In this document: piece by piece, positions 46,715-57,735 of the stretch
How the letters are laid out: each line of letters starts with the position of its first letter
Position numbering within the stretch: the first letter of the stretch is position 1
NCBI GenBank assembly: GCA_016584305.1
Contig: JACEEZ010000381.1
Coordinates: 1-64,000 of the forward strand
DNA from: Chionoecetes opilio
Lineage: Eukaryota; Arthropoda; Malacostraca; Decapoda; Majidae
DNA length: 64,000 bases
Direction: 5' to 3'
Program-made: the position numbers and the translations under genes
Notes under the pieces: generated by a model
Seen by the model: only the letters and a program-made list of their open reading frames with translations
The model's database searches: none
What the model was told of the DNA's origin: nothing

Positions 46715-48968
46715 TATGGTGGCCTAAAAAACTAAATTTGTATTTGTCATTCTCCACCAAGGCGAATCCTGTTACATATCACAAGGGGAGTTTGCATGCA
46801 GAAAAATCATAAATATTTGGTTGTATTTAGAGGTACCAACCATATGTACTTTTTCGATTTTGAAATAAAATAGATATTTTTTACTTCATTTATTCCTGGT
46901 TTTGAAGACACCTTCAATATCATTATTATTTATTACTTATTATTTAGGAAGGAGTTTGACCCCTCATGATGGTTAAACTCCTGCCCCTCCGACCGCTTCA
47001 AGACTGTTCGATTTTGGGGGCGTAAAAGTGGTCAACCATTTGCCGTTTTCGTCTTGTCGTCAATGCGATCATCAAAGAGGGCGAGAGGGACGAGGTGTTC
47101 AGAGAAATACCATAAATGGCGACAGAGCTCCTTGATCCCTCCCTGACACAAAGTAGAGAAAAGAAGGTATTTATGGAGAAGAAAAAGGGAAGTTTAAGTC
47201 GTTGAGTGGGTCTTTCTCCGGCAAGGAAGCCTCGTGCCAATAGCGTGCATAAATAGTGAGATAAAGAGAAAAATTTGTGTTAAGGCAACCTTTTCCTATG
47301 CTGTCATCCCCTTTGTGTGGTCCCTTTAAACAGGAATATCTTTAGCGAGTATAAAGCCTTAGCCATCCACCGTGCATTGTGAAAACTTGTACCGGGTGCA
47401 CGAAAGCTAGGCTGTCTATCTGATGAACCCCCAAGGAATATCTGACACAGTTGAAGGAGTTCTTTATAGTTTTTTTTGAGTGGTCTTGCTCTTGACTGCA
47501 TCAGCATAGAATAAAGTCCCCCTCTTGTCGCAAACTCTCAGGCATACCAACGAATATCTCGTCATTGGCAGGCTGGAAGCGAGCCTTATTGAATAAAGGC
47601 CAGCTTTTCTTGAAGCGTTTGAATAGCTCATCTCAGGACCAACCAAAGATGGTGAATACGTTTTAAAGTATCACTTCAAACATTTGATGATGGCACGCAA
47701 TCCAGACAAGCTCTCTATCAAATGCCTTTTCTAGTAGGGTGCAGGCACCTATCTTTAACCCGGTGTTGGATGCTGTTGTGTCAAAGACTATTCCCTGAAC
47801 CATGAACTTTAGGTTCCAGTCGTCCAGTGAATGAAGACAGGCATTGCTTTGCTCCTTTCCAATGCCACGGCCAATCTTGGGTACAGCAAGTAGTTGCTCC
47901 ATCTTGCCACCAGTGACCAATGTTGCAACACGATCCACAAGCTCATTGCTGCCTGCTATATTTGAAAGCAGTTTACCGTCCCAGTGAAGAAGCAATGGAT
48001 TGTCTGGTACAAATGCATGTTTTTCAATAGTTGCCAACTCCTTCCGCACAACCATTCGAGATCACCTAATCGTGTGCAGAGACAGTGACACATCAGTTAG
48101 GTTATGTCCAAGTGTTTGTGACACAGAGCCATTAACGAACATTGCACTGTGGTAAGTTAGTTTCACTCGGTCGAGGGTGCTGCCACTACATTGGTCACAA
48201 TTCTCTTCTTCTGCATCTTAGGTTGAGATTTTCTTGAAATTCTTAGAGGATGAAAGTCATCTTCTGATGAGGCACATGAACTGCTATTACTTTCATTTCC
48301 CAGATGATCAGACCCTACCAAACCATGCCGCCTTGTGCATACTCATTGTACTTGCAATGCTTCTCCTTTCGAGCATTTTCCTGCTTAATCCTTTTGCGCT
48401 TTGCGACACTCCATGTGGCGTTCAGGACATGTCAATTCCAACATGCTTGCACTAGATGGATCGTGCTGTTGCATGAGGAAGAACAGCTGTCCACCTTGTT
48501 GCTTCATGATTGTAGGGCATCTTTTCGTGAGGTATCGCAGAGCTCATCGAGGTCTGCTTTAAAACACACTCCTTCCTTGACTCGGCATCCATCTTGCAGT
48601 GTCCAATCAGGTGACCTTCACTGAACAGTACTGGGACATAGAAGTTTACAGAGTTTCCGAGGGGGGGGGGGGGGGGGGGTGTATCCTTAATTAACCCGTT
48701 GGGTCACGGAATACGGCCTATAAAATATAACACTGTCGCATCTATTGTGGCCTAGCGCTTTCACTGACTGTTGGGAGTCCATTTACTTGATGGTGAAACA
48801 TGTTTTTCGGAAAACTTTTCCATTTGTAGGCGCCCAGAACCCAGGATATCCTTTTCAGCAGCTTGTCTACTAGGAGACAACGTCGCGTGAGCTCCTTCGT
48901 TGTTTCAATTATATACCAATAACTGTAAAATAATGATGATTTGTGTTAATAATTGTAGTATATAGAAG

Positions 48969-49004
<36 letters not shown>

Positions 49005-49205
49005 CACAACCCAAAGCCGACCATAGGCATAACAGATATCTTTGAATTGTAATGCTGTAGTTGTTGGGCACCCTTAATATGTTTCATATCGCGCTCCCCT
49101 GTTCTTTTGCATGTAGGTTCTTCTAGTCATATGTACCCAAATGAGCCTTGTGGGCAGCTTTTTATCAACAAAAAATTATAAGCCCTGTGTTTTTGGGCCA
49201 CCCTA
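46715..49205 (-). mobile_element. hAT-like DNA transposon of the same transposase family, element 2
   Basis: Left end TATGGTGGCCTAAAAA and right end (reverse complement) TAGGGTGGCCCAAAAA: 16-bp TIR, two mismatches, similar in its first bases to element 1 (TAGGGTG). Flanks atatatat (46707-46714) and atatatat (49206-49213) fit an 8-bp TSD but lie in TA arrays. It encloses a degraded member of the same protein family. It also contains an 18-19-base poly-G (about 48661-48679) and a poly-A (48967-48999). Confidence 0.75.
46985..48650 (-). pseudogene. transposase-like protein, second family member, degraded
   Basis: Best part (47663-48055) reads LLLHWDGKLLSNIAGSNEL, LVTGGKMEQLLAVPKIGRG, MVQGIVFDTTASNTGLKIGA, CTLLEKAFDRELVWIACHHQ. 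Further on are FRAPGTSFHNARWMAKALYS and LKIFLFKG near 47310-47440, matching element 1's FRAPGAYHMARWMAKAIYAV in order. The catalytic-type motif is FDTTASNTG here against FETTAANTG in element 1. Frames are broken throughout. Confidence 0.75.
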
Positions 49206-49400
49206 ATATATATATATTATATTATATATATATATATATATAGTATATATCTATTATATATATTATATATATCTATATATATATATATATATATATGCAT
49301 AATATATTATATATATATATATATATCTATATTCTATATTATATTATATATATATATCTATATATATATATATATATATATAATATAAATATATAATAGT
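49206..49400. repeat. (TA)n microsatellite
   Basis: Interrupted TA array, followed by a CA-rich stretch to about 49555. Confidence 0.9.
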
Positions 49401-49559
49401 AATCATTCTATTATTAATTATTATATACTCATTCTTTCTACCAGACACACAACACCACACGAGAGGACACATACGCTAAACGTCTTCAAACAACACAAGT
49501 CACACACACTACAAAGTAAATCTCATCACACACACACATTCTCACAACACACACTACGT

Positions 49560-49700
49560 TACTCCGTGTTATGTAGAGGTAGCATCACTCAATTCACAAC
49601 CGAGAAGTCGCCTGGTGTCGATCCCTGGGGGTGGGGGCGGGAGCGGAGACAGATGGGCTGTTTCCTCCTTAAACCCGAGCCCTCGATTTAGGGAGATAGA
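49560..49700 (+). mobile_element. fragment of tRNA-Val-derived SINE (family 2)
   Basis: Contains GAGGTAGCATCACTCAATTC followed by ACAACCGAGAAGTCGCCTGG and TGTCGATCCCTGGGG, which align with the head of the SINE at 18815. The body is mostly missing. Confidence 0.6.
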
Positions 49701-50630
49701 ACAATTTACGTCTTAACAGTATTAGTGCCATTCAAAATACGGTTTTGACCCTACCAAATTCCAATAAAAGCGTTTTATTGTTTTTTTTTGGTAGTATTAC
49801 ATGTAGGAAAAACATACTAAAAAGTTTTACCAAAATATGGGTTACCAAAGGGTCCAAATGTGACGTCAAAGAATATGGCCGCCAAAGCTATAAAATGTTA
49901 AAGGGGGATCGCCCTCCCCAAAAAAAAAATTTCTTTATTATTAAACCTACATCTTTGAAACTTGGTACATATATAAAACAAGTAAAAAAATAGGGGTCGT
50001 CTTATGGAAAAATTTTGATTTGACGCATAGAAAACGAGTTAGCGAAAAGAAAACGTGATTTTAGGGGGGTCCCCCAAAGACTACTCCTCCGTCAATATCA
50101 GTCGGAGAGAGTCGGTAGAGGTGTCATTCGAAAGAGGAATAAAGCCGCTAGGACGTCAAGGGCGATTTTTTTTATTTTCTAATTAGATCAAAAATTATAG
50201 CCCCTCAAAATACAAAAATAAAAAAATAAAAATAAATTCATTTTTTTTATCATTTCTTTACTTTGAGGGACTATTTGAGGGACTATACACCTATACATTA
50301 TATGGTGGGGAACAACATACTAAAAGTTTACCAAAAATTGATCACCACAAAGGTCCTAACTATGACGTCATAAGACCATGACAGCCATCGCACTAAAATA
50401 ACCACTATTTCCTTATTTCAAAGCTGTAGCTGTAGGTTACAGAAGAGTTTACATTTTTTATACTATATTGTTTTATATAACAATTTTTATACAAAGTTTT
50501 ATACTAACTACACGGACAGGCGAGGTCATGACGTCATCAATGACGTCATGACATACATGTACATTTCTAAAATTTTTAGAATACACAGTGCATTTTAAGA
50601 CCTACTTCATCACTGAATAACCGTGTCAGT

Positions 50631-51074
50631 TTAATAGTCTCTATTTTCATCATCAGACACTGCTTCCTCACTCATATTGTCACAATGCCCTTCTTGACAT
50701 GGTCCGCATACCTGTGAACAGATAAGTCCGTGTGTTTTGCAAGTGCACCGAAGTGTACTACAACCACGAGAACAATTGCAGTGAATTATTTTCAGAAAGT
50801 TTTCTGGCGCAGGTGAAGTATCCATCATCACTGGAACTAGACTGTTGTTCTGCAATTCCCATCCCCATTCAGTAGTGTCCATGGCCTCACCATTGTCCAT
50901 CCAAAGCATCACTTGGAGGTAACTCCGAAGGGCATGATACTTCGTTGCAGAGGAGGTCGGTGGCAGTCGTTCAGGTGTAATAAAGCTTTTGGCTGAACCA
51001 ACTTTTCGGCAGAGACTAGAATACCTCATTGCAGACAGATTGTCTCCAGGTTTGCCCCCGAACAATGCCACCAT
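50631..51074 (-). CDS. C-terminus of CXC (tesmin/TSO1-like) domain protein
   Basis: A 147-codon open frame ending just inside the element. Residues ~1-60 include GGKPGDNLSAMRYSSLCRKV, ERLPPTSSATKYHALRSYLQ; ~65-95 include DTTEWGWELQNNSLVPVM; ~99-134 are a Cys-rich CXC-like domain (CNCSRGC, RCTCKTHGL, CSQVCGPC, nine Cys), a zinc-binding DNA-interaction module in host TSO1/tesmin proteins. I recall it as the C-terminus of a multicopy invertebrate family. The true protein continues upstream in broken frames. Confidence 0.7.
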   Translation of the reverse strand: MVALFGGKPGDNLSAMRYSSLCRKVGSAKSFITPERLPPTSSATKYHALRSYLQVMLWMDNGEAMDTTEWGWELQNNSLVPVMMDTSPAPENFLKIIHCNCSRGCSTLRCTCKTHGLICSQVCGPCQEGHCDNMSEEAVSDDENRDY

Positions 51075-52400
51075 CGCTTTACACCCAGCGTCTTCAATCT
51101 AGTATGTTTTTCTTAGGGGTGGTAAACATCTTTGCCCCAGCATTGAAGAAAGGGGTCTCCCTTTAAAACCTTGTGTTTGGGGCGAGTTTTTTTCCGATTC
51201 CCCAAAAAAACCCCGGAAGGGGGTATCCCTCCCCTGAAAGGCATTTCAGGAAAAAGAAGACTGCTGCAGACATCGTTTTTTCCCAAACAATTTTCATAAA
51301 CCCTTTAAAGTCGTATACTGTTGAAGGGTCCCTTACCGAGTAGAAAAAAAGCTTGTTGGGCCCTCGCGGTTGACGCGTGGGTGAAGTAACAACACCCAAA
51401 AAGATCTGTATCTTCGCCAAAGAGACAGTCCCCTTTTGGGTTTGGGGGACCCTTTACAAAAACGCCTTAACAATTCTCCACATCTGCATCCCCCTCTGAT
51501 TTTTATTACGTTGGGAACCCCTTTTCCTTCATGCGCTTGTGAAATCAAAATTGATAAGAGACCTGTTTTTTCCACCTTAAAAAAGGAAAACCTTTCCCTT
51601 TTTTGGGGCAAATTTGTTTCCCTTTCCGCATGTTACTTTTTTACTTTTTCGATTTTTTGCGCCGCTCTGATGGGTAATGTCCTTAGTGTTTGGTTCCCTT
51701 CCCCAATGTAAACCATCAAAATAAACCTGCCTTACCATAGTGCTTTACTGTGAAAAATGCATTTAGTCGTAGCGATTTAAAAATATTTTCTTTTCCCTTT
51801 TGAAAACTTTAAATCGATGGAGAAGAGAAAACCCCCCGTCAAAAAACATTATGTTCCACTTCTGGTACATCCTTTTTTAACCCTGCCCCCATCTGAAAAT
51901 TTTGGGTTCCTTTTTTAGCAGCCAACCCCGTTGTGCTTTTTTGGGGTTTTTTTTCCCTAAAAAGAATGTTTTCCTTCAAAGGAGGGAGGTGGGGTATGGT
52001 GAAAAATTTAGGGCCCTCACCTCACAAGGGGAAAAATCAGCATTTGGGGGACACCAAAAAACGAAAAACCTTGGAACAAAAAAGGGGGTCTATTGTTTTG
52101 TTTTTTAGGGAACGTCCCCAACCAAAAAATTGTTTTGTTTTTATAGCTCAACAAACAAGGGACTTTCGTGGACTTTTGTGTTTTGAGGGGTGTGTGCAGA
52201 TTTTTGCCATATGCAGTGTTTCCACTAAAGAAAAAGGGTTTTTCTTCCCAACCCCACTACTTTGGATTTAAAAACAAAAAAAGTGATTAAACGTTTAAAG
52301 GCGAGTCGCCCCTTTATACAAAAATATGATAGACCCCTGAAAAGGGGGAGAAAATATATTTAAAAAAAAAAAAGCTTCCCAAAAAATTTATTTTAAAACC
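51075..52400 (-). pseudogene. upstream part of the CXC element protein, frame-broken, homopolymer-inflated
   Basis: Pieces such as KLFFYSVRDPSTVYDFKGFM and GYPLPGFFWGIGKKLAPNTR match the expected SG.D..S.FFGIGKK block just upstream of the CXC region. Single-base runs are abnormally long throughout (TTTTTTGGGG, AAAAAAAACCCC types), breaking every frame. Whether this is mutation or poor consensus cannot be told from the sequence. Confidence 0.5.
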
Positions 52401-52914
52401 CAACATTTTAAAATTTTTATGAATTTTTTTTTTAAATTTAGGGGGAGGAAATAAAAAAAGTGCTTACTTTAAAATTTTTAGCCCCCAAACTTTCCGGGAA
52501 AACCAAAAGAACCATATCATCGCCCCAGTCCCAAAAACTAAGGAGGGAGTAGGGGTTTGGAAACCCCCCCCCCAAAAAACACGTTTTTTATCCGTAATTT
52601 GTTTTCTATGAGGAAAATAAATTTTTTTCAGGAACAAAAAGTTCTTAGAATTAAATTTTACCTATATATACCAACTTTCACGTTTGTAGGTTCAATAACA
52701 AAAAAAATTTGCCCGATAGGGGAAACTATCCCCTTAACATTTTATAGCTTTGGCGGCCATATTCTTTGACGTCACATTTAGGACCCTTTGTGGTAACCAT
52801 ATTTTGGTAAACTTTTAGTATGTTTTTCCCTACATGTAATACTACCCAAAAAAAAACAATAAAACGCTTTCTTGGAATTTGTTCAGGGTAAAGGTTTTTT
52901 TTTTCGTATTTTGA

Positions 52915-53008
52915 CTGGACTATAGCTGCAATAGAACGGTTTGAAAGGAAACTTAAGATGAAGGTACAGAGAGAAGGATAGAAACCGAAAGAGGTAGTTT
53001 GGAAATTA
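52915..53008 (-). pseudogene. Jockey-like LINE fragment
   Basis: Minus strand: FGFYPSLCTFILSFLSNRSI followed by AAIV, matching the RT palm of the copy at 29.9 kb (FGVYPSLCTFIISFLSNRSI). It is directly fused to the RTE fragment at 53010. Confidence 0.8.
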
Positions 53009-53009
53009 A

Positions 53010-53690
53010 AGATTTGTGCAGACAAGATCAGTGATCTTGATGTTGTCGAGGGGTGCTCCACAATCACTTTGATCTACAACTTTGCCCAATACCCAGTTCC
53101 TACAAGTGTTGAAAAGAGATGGGGCAAGGACGCACCCTTGCCTCACTCTTGTATTAACAAGAAAGAAGCTGGATACACCTCGTTAACACTTCACAGCACT
53201 CTCAGTTCCAGAGTACAGACCAGTCATCAAACCAATAGTCCTTGCAGGAATCCGCGAAGCTGCAAAAGATCCCAGAGTGACTCACGATGCACTGAGTTAA
53301 ACGCTTTCTTGAGATCAACATAGGCTGCAAGCATACTCTATCGAAACTCACGTCGGCGTTCCACCAGGACACAAAGCGATAGGATACGGTCCAATGTTGA
53401 CTTACCAGGCGTGAACCCGACTGCTGAGGTTTCTGATGCTTCAGCAGATGACTGCGGATCCGTGTCAGCAATAGATGGGCAAGCACCTTGCCTGGCACGC
53501 TGAGCCAGTGGTAAATACCGCGGTAATTGTTGCAGTCCTGACGGTCTCCTTTCCCTTCCAGATAGGGACGACCAGCCCCCTTTTGCAGTCAGGAGGAATG
53601 GTACCTGATTGCCATAGAACCTGATTGCCATTTCTGCTAATATAGATACTACTATTGCCGTGTTGTTGACTATTGTTGGTGCAACTGCAA
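53010..53690 (-). pseudogene. RTE-like LINE fragment
   Basis: Minus strand: FTPGKSTLDRILSLCVLVER, REFR, LTQCIVSHSGI (shifted frame), VRQGCVLAPSLFNTC-like and DNIKITDLV. Nucleotide homologue of the element at 26.9-27.2 kb, but it extends further 5' (to WLPLAQRARQG region). It breaks at 53010 just before the FADD site. Confidence 0.8.
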
Positions 53691-53942
53691 GAAAAAAAGC
53701 GGCGCAAAAGGATGATGTGAAGTAGGTCATGGTTGTTGCGACGTCCTCAATTCGGCCAGTTTGAGCAGTTGCTGAAGGAAACTGCAACTGGAGGACGCTT
53801 CCAGTTTCAAAAAATGTATTGCGCATGGAAACCCCAACCTGTTCAAGGACCTCTTGGATAGGGTTAGACCCCGCATTGAGAAGCAGGGCACATTCTGGCG
53901 GAAATCTTGTCACCTGTTTGAGGCTTGCAATAACCTACGGGA
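53690..53942 (+). pseudogene. Harbinger transposase, 5' part before the hAT insertion
   Basis: Plus strand: KKRRKRMM, SRSWLLRRPQFGQFEQLLKE, FKDLLDRVRPRIEKQGTFW, RLAITYGT. This matches the HARBI1-like N-terminus (PxLFxxLLxRVxPxIxK...FW). Several frameshifts. It resumes at 59263 after an inserted hAT element. Confidence 0.8.
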
Positions 53943-54479
53943 CTGTCCACCAAAGGTGGCATCGCAATTTTGTTTCCAATTCCGCATCCAATCCGCATTT
54001 CCGACCTGCACATTCCGCAATCGCAATTCCGCAACTTTTGCAGATAGGCCTTTTCGCAATCGCAATTCTGCAATTCCGCAAACTAATTTGACATCTACAA
54101 TTAAAACAAAAACCCTACAATTAAAACAAAAAATGTCTCTAGACTCTTAAACATCTCTAGACTCTTAAACACTACAATTAAAACAAAAAATGTCCCTAGA
54201 CTTTTATTAGTAGTATTTTTATTAGTTAATACACTGTTTCCTACTTATGTCTATACTGTTACTTGTCCTTTTAACTTCACAGTCTACTGGCTAGTAATCA
54301 CTAATTAAGTAACTACTAATCTCCTCCTCCTCCTCTCCCTCTCCTCCTTCCCTCCCCTCCTCTTTAAGTAAATTATACTCAATAAAGGGTTATGTTTCAA
54401 CAAAGAACATAGTATATACCCAATAAGGGTCTCTGTCTCCTCTCTATCCTCCTCCACAGGGGTGTTTTGAATGTTTCTT

Positions 54480-54700
54480 TCCCCAGAGCTGATTTTGCCC
54501 TTGACCTCTCTAAGGATCCTCTCCCTGATGGCTAGCTGAGGTCCCTATTGATGTACCCAATGATGACAAACTTGAAGTGGGGATGCAAGGCAGTGGCCAT
54601 GAGCAGATCCTCATTTTGGAAGAGGTGACCAAACCTGGCATTGAAGCCTCTTGGTGTTTCCCTCTGATTCTGCCTTGGCAGGGTTAGCGGTTACTAAGAT
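54480..54700 (-). pseudogene. hAT transposase C-terminal remnant
   Basis: Minus strand reads RGFNARFGHLFQNEDLLMAT followed by ALHPHFKLVII, matching the ALHPxFK block near the C-terminus of BED-finger hAT transposases. Only this portion survives. 54090-54480 is AT- and CT-rich remnant with no other domain. Confidence 0.55.
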
Positions 54701-54834
54701 GCACTTATGGACAAAATATTTACTGCACTTCACTAACACAACAACAGCATATGTAGGATAAGAACATAAGAAAATAAGGAAGCTACAAGAGGCCGCGAGG
54801 CCTACACGTGGTAGTTCCTGTCACCTAACACTAC

Positions 54835-56349
54835 CTACATCCACCTTTCATCCCAACCCATGAACCTATCCAGCCCCTCTTTAAAGCTCTCTAATGACTC
54901 CGCACTAACTATCTGTCTACTGAGTCCATTCCATTCATCCACCACCCTATTTGTGAACCAGTTTTTCCTTATTTCCTTTCTAAATCTACGCCCTTCCAGC
55001 TTGAATCCATTACTTCTTGTTCTACCCTGGTTAAAAGCCGTAAGAACTTTTCCTACCTCTCCTTTGTTAAATCCCTTTATCCACTTAAAAACTTCTATCA
55101 GATCGCCCCTTACTCTGCGTCTCTCGAGTGAGTGTAACTTTAATAACTTCAATCTCTTCTCATAACTAAAGTTACGCATCCCTTGTATCATTTTTGTCAT
55201 CTTCCCCTGCACTGTTTCTAACAAGGCTATATCCATCATGTAATATGGAGACCAAAACTGAACCATATAGTCTAGGTGAGGCCTGACTATAGCCAGATAA
55301 AGCTTTAGAATAACTTCCGCACTTCTACTTTTAACACTTCTGGTAATGAATCCTAACACTCTATTAGCTCTATTGCTAGCCTCAATACATTGTTTCCTAG
55401 GTCGGAGGTCTGGGCTCACCCTCACTCCAAGATCTTTTTCACCTTCTGATCTTTTCAGCGATACATTGCGTATGGTGTATCTATTACCAGGATTTTTTCT
55501 ACCAACATTCATAACGCTGCACTTATCAATATTAAATTCCATCTGCCATCTGACTGCCCACTCATTAAGTTTATCTAAGTCTCCCTGCAATATGTTTACA
55601 TCAGACTGTGATCCAATAATCCTACTTACCTTAGTGTCATCAGCAAACTTGTTGATAGCACTGCTAATCCCACTATCCAAGTCGTTGATGTAAATCAAAA
55701 ATAGTAATGTACCCAAAACAGACCCTTGTGGAACTCCACTGGTCACCAGTCCCCATTCAGATTTAGAACCATTAATTGTAACCCTTTGTTGCCTATTACT
55801 TAGCCAAACTCTGATCCAACGAAGAACCTTCCCATCTATTCCATGAGCCTTAACCTTATTTAAGAGTCTCTCGTGTGGTACTTTGTCAAATGCCTTACTA
55901 AAGTCCAGATATATTATATCATAATCCTTATCATTATCTGCCGTCTCATAAACTTTCCTATAAAAACTCAATAAATTGGTGAGACATAAACCTACCCTTG
56001 GTGAGTCCATGTGTGAATCATTGATCAAACTATGTTTATCTAAGTGCTCTCTAATGTTTTTTGCAATAATAGATTCCAATAATTTACCTACCACTGACGT
56101 TAGACTTACGGGTCGATAATTTGACTTTAGTCCTCTGTCTCCCTTCTTAAATATGGGAACATCATTTCCTTTCCTCCACAATAATGGCACATCGCCTATC
56201 TCAACCGATTTCCTAAAAATGTGCACTAACGACTCACTAATAACCTTCTTGCATTCCTTTAATTCCCTGGGATACATTTCATCTGGTCCTGGCGATTTAA
56301 AATTCTTCATTTTATCTATACCCTCTTCCACCATTTCCCTAGTTATCAC
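54835..56349 (-). CDS. CR1 ORF2: reverse transcriptase and C-terminus
   Basis: 504 open codons. RT motifs in order: NFKSPGPDEMYPRELKECK, VPIFKKGDRGLKSNYRPVSL, DYDIIYLDFSKAFDKVPHER, VTSGVPQGSVLGTLLFLIYI, NKFADDTKVS (active site FADD), EKDLGVRVSPDLRP, ANRVLGFITRSV, LYLAIVRPHLDY, and the C-terminal LIEVFKWIKGFN, NWFTNRVVDEWN. RT copies element RNA at the target site. The open part is intact, but ORF2 as a whole carries a TGA at 56376 and frameshifts near 56830 and 57070, so the element is inactive as read. Confidence 0.9.
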   Translation of the reverse strand: MITREMVEEGIDKMKNFKSPGPDEMYPRELKECKKVISESLVHIFRKSVEIGDVPLLWRKGNDVPIFKKGDRGLKSNYRPVSLTSVVGKLLESIIAKNIREHLDKHSLINDSHMDSPRVGLCLTNLLSFYRKVYETADNDKDYDIIYLDFSKAFDKVPHERLLNKVKAHGIDGKVLRWIRVWLSNRQQRVTINGSKSEWGLVTSGVPQGSVLGTLLFLIYINDLDSGISSAINKFADDTKVSRIIGSQSDVNILQGDLDKLNEWAVRWQMEFNIDKCSVMNVGRKNPGNRYTIRNVSLKRSEGEKDLGVRVSPDLRPRKQCIEASNRANRVLGFITRSVKSRSAEVILKLYLAIVRPHLDYMVQFWSPYYMMDIALLETVQGKMTKMIQGMRNFSYEKRLKLLKLHSLERRRVRGDLIEVFKWIKGFNKGEVGKVLTAFNQGRTRSNGFKLEGRRFRKEIRKNWFTNRVVDEWNGLSRQIVSAESLESFKEGLDRFMGWDERWM

Positions 56350-56375
56350 AATATCTTTGAGTTTCTCCTCGTCGC

Positions 56376-57080
56376 TTCATTTGAACATCTGTTCACTATC
56401 AGGTATCGTCTGTGTATCCTCCTCACTAAAAACACTTAAGAAATAATCATTTAGACTGTTACACATATCCTCATCTGTATTTAAGACCTCACCCTGACCT
56501 GACCTTAACGGCCCCACTAATTGCCTTGTCTTGGTTTTATATACCTGATAGAACCCCTTTGGGTCACTTTTCGCTTGTCCTGCTACTTTAATCTCATAAT
56601 TGTTCTTAGCTACTCGAGTTAATTTATTCACTGTCCTCGCCATCACGTTATACTGTTCTTTGCTTACCTGACCAGCCTTGAATCTTAAATACATGTTTCT
56701 TTTTACTCCAATATTGTGTTTTAGTCTAATGGTCATCCATTTTGGGTCACTCTTTCTTGACCTTATTTCCCTATAAGGAATATGTTTTTTCTGTCCATCA
56801 ATTAAATTCTTTACAAATAAACTATAATCCCCCCTCCGCCCCGACATCACTTTCAACGCTAATCTCCACCAGGTGTCTTCCTAATCCTTCATAATTGGCC
56901 TTTCCAGCTGTCACCGCCCTGTCCTTGACCGCATTAACCTTGGAACCTTTCTTCCCCTCCATTCCACACCCCTTTTTAATCCCCTCCAGGTGCTTTCTTA
57001 ATCCTGCATAATTGGCCTTTCTGAAATTAGGTATTCTTTGTTTGTTGTTCTTTAATTTTCCAACTTCCCATTTAAGCAAA
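56376..57080 (-). pseudogene. CR1 ORF2 linker between endonuclease and RT
   Basis: Segments IPNFRKANYAGLRKHLEGIK, GKANYEGLGRHLVEISVESD, LKHNIGVKRNMYLRFKAGQV, MARTVNKLTRVAKNNYEIKV and AKSDPKGFYQVYKTKTRQLV in two frames. A single in-frame TGA separates it from the RT frame; otherwise it is continuous with 54835-56349. Confidence 0.8.
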
Positions 57081-57735
57081 ATCTGATTTCATAAGGTTCA
57101 CTATTATCTAACTTCCCACTAACCTCCACATCTGTAACTAAATCTTCCCTATTTGTCAGTAATAAATCTAGAATATTATATCCTCTAGTAGGCTCCTTGA
57201 TTGCTTGGCTTAGGAAGTTATCCTGTATTATATTTAACAATTCATCTGCGTCGCTGTCTCCTATAATTAAATTCCAGTCTATATTCCTAAGATTAAAATC
57301 TCCCACCACGCATAGTCGATTATATCTGCAGGCCTTGTTTATTTCTTCCCATATAGGAGCTGAATCCTCTTTACATAAGTTTAGAGGCCTATACACTACA
57401 CCCAAAACCATTTTCTCAGTTCCTCCCATAACCTCTACCCATATAGACTCTATGCTGTCATCTGTTTTTATAATATTATTAACACAACACTGCAATGTAT
57501 CCCTTACATAAAGCGCAACTCCTCCACCTCGTCTGCCTACTCTGTCCTTGTGAAATAACTTATACCCAGCTATCTCGACTTCCGGATCAAATACCTTTCC
57601 TGACATATCCAAGCATGTTTCTGTTAATGCTATTATATCAAAATCCTCTACACTATTTATTCCTCTCAGGAAATCTATCTTGTTTAAAATACTCCTACAA
57701 TTTGTATAGGCCTTTGTATAGGCCTACCGCCTCTT
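57052..57735 (-). pseudogene. CR1 ORF2 endonuclease (APE type)
   Basis: Minus strand: SILNKIDFLRGINSVEDFDI, IALTETCLD (catalytic Glu), HKDRVGRRGGGVALYVRD, IWVEVMGGTEKMVLGVVYRP, VVGDFNLRNIDWN (Asp/Asn), ILDLLLTNREDLV. The final SDH catalytic triplet expected before the C-terminal strand appears as SEP (LDNSEPYEIRF). The N-terminus is cut by the SINE at 57735. Confidence 0.85.

Larger units (their letters stand above)
49733..52913 (-). mobile_element. 3.2-kb element with ~400-bp terminal inverted repeats and a CXC protein
   Basis: 49733-50130 and 52520-52913 are reverse complements, sharing TCAAAATACG, CAATAAAAGCGTTTTATTG-type sequence, GACGTCAAAGAATATGGC and AAGCTATAAAATGTTAA-type blocks, through to a matching GAAAACGTGATTTT-like stretch. 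A second, weaker copy of the subterminal block is at about 50305-50400. The coding strand is minus. No matching TSD found: the left flank is SINE tail and the right flank is a LINE fragment. Superfamily not recognised. Confidence 0.7.

Noticed and set aside
46086..46760. 224-codon Arg/Glu-rich minus-strand frame
   Set aside because: Composed of GA/CT, CA and TA arrays joined by chance.
49700..52930. TSD for the long-TIR CXC element
   Set aside because: Left and right flanks belong to different repeats (SINE remnant, Jockey fragment) and share no duplicated sequence.
54860..55693. Plus-strand open frames opposite CR1 ORF2
   Set aside because: Antisense shadows of the 504-codon RT frame.
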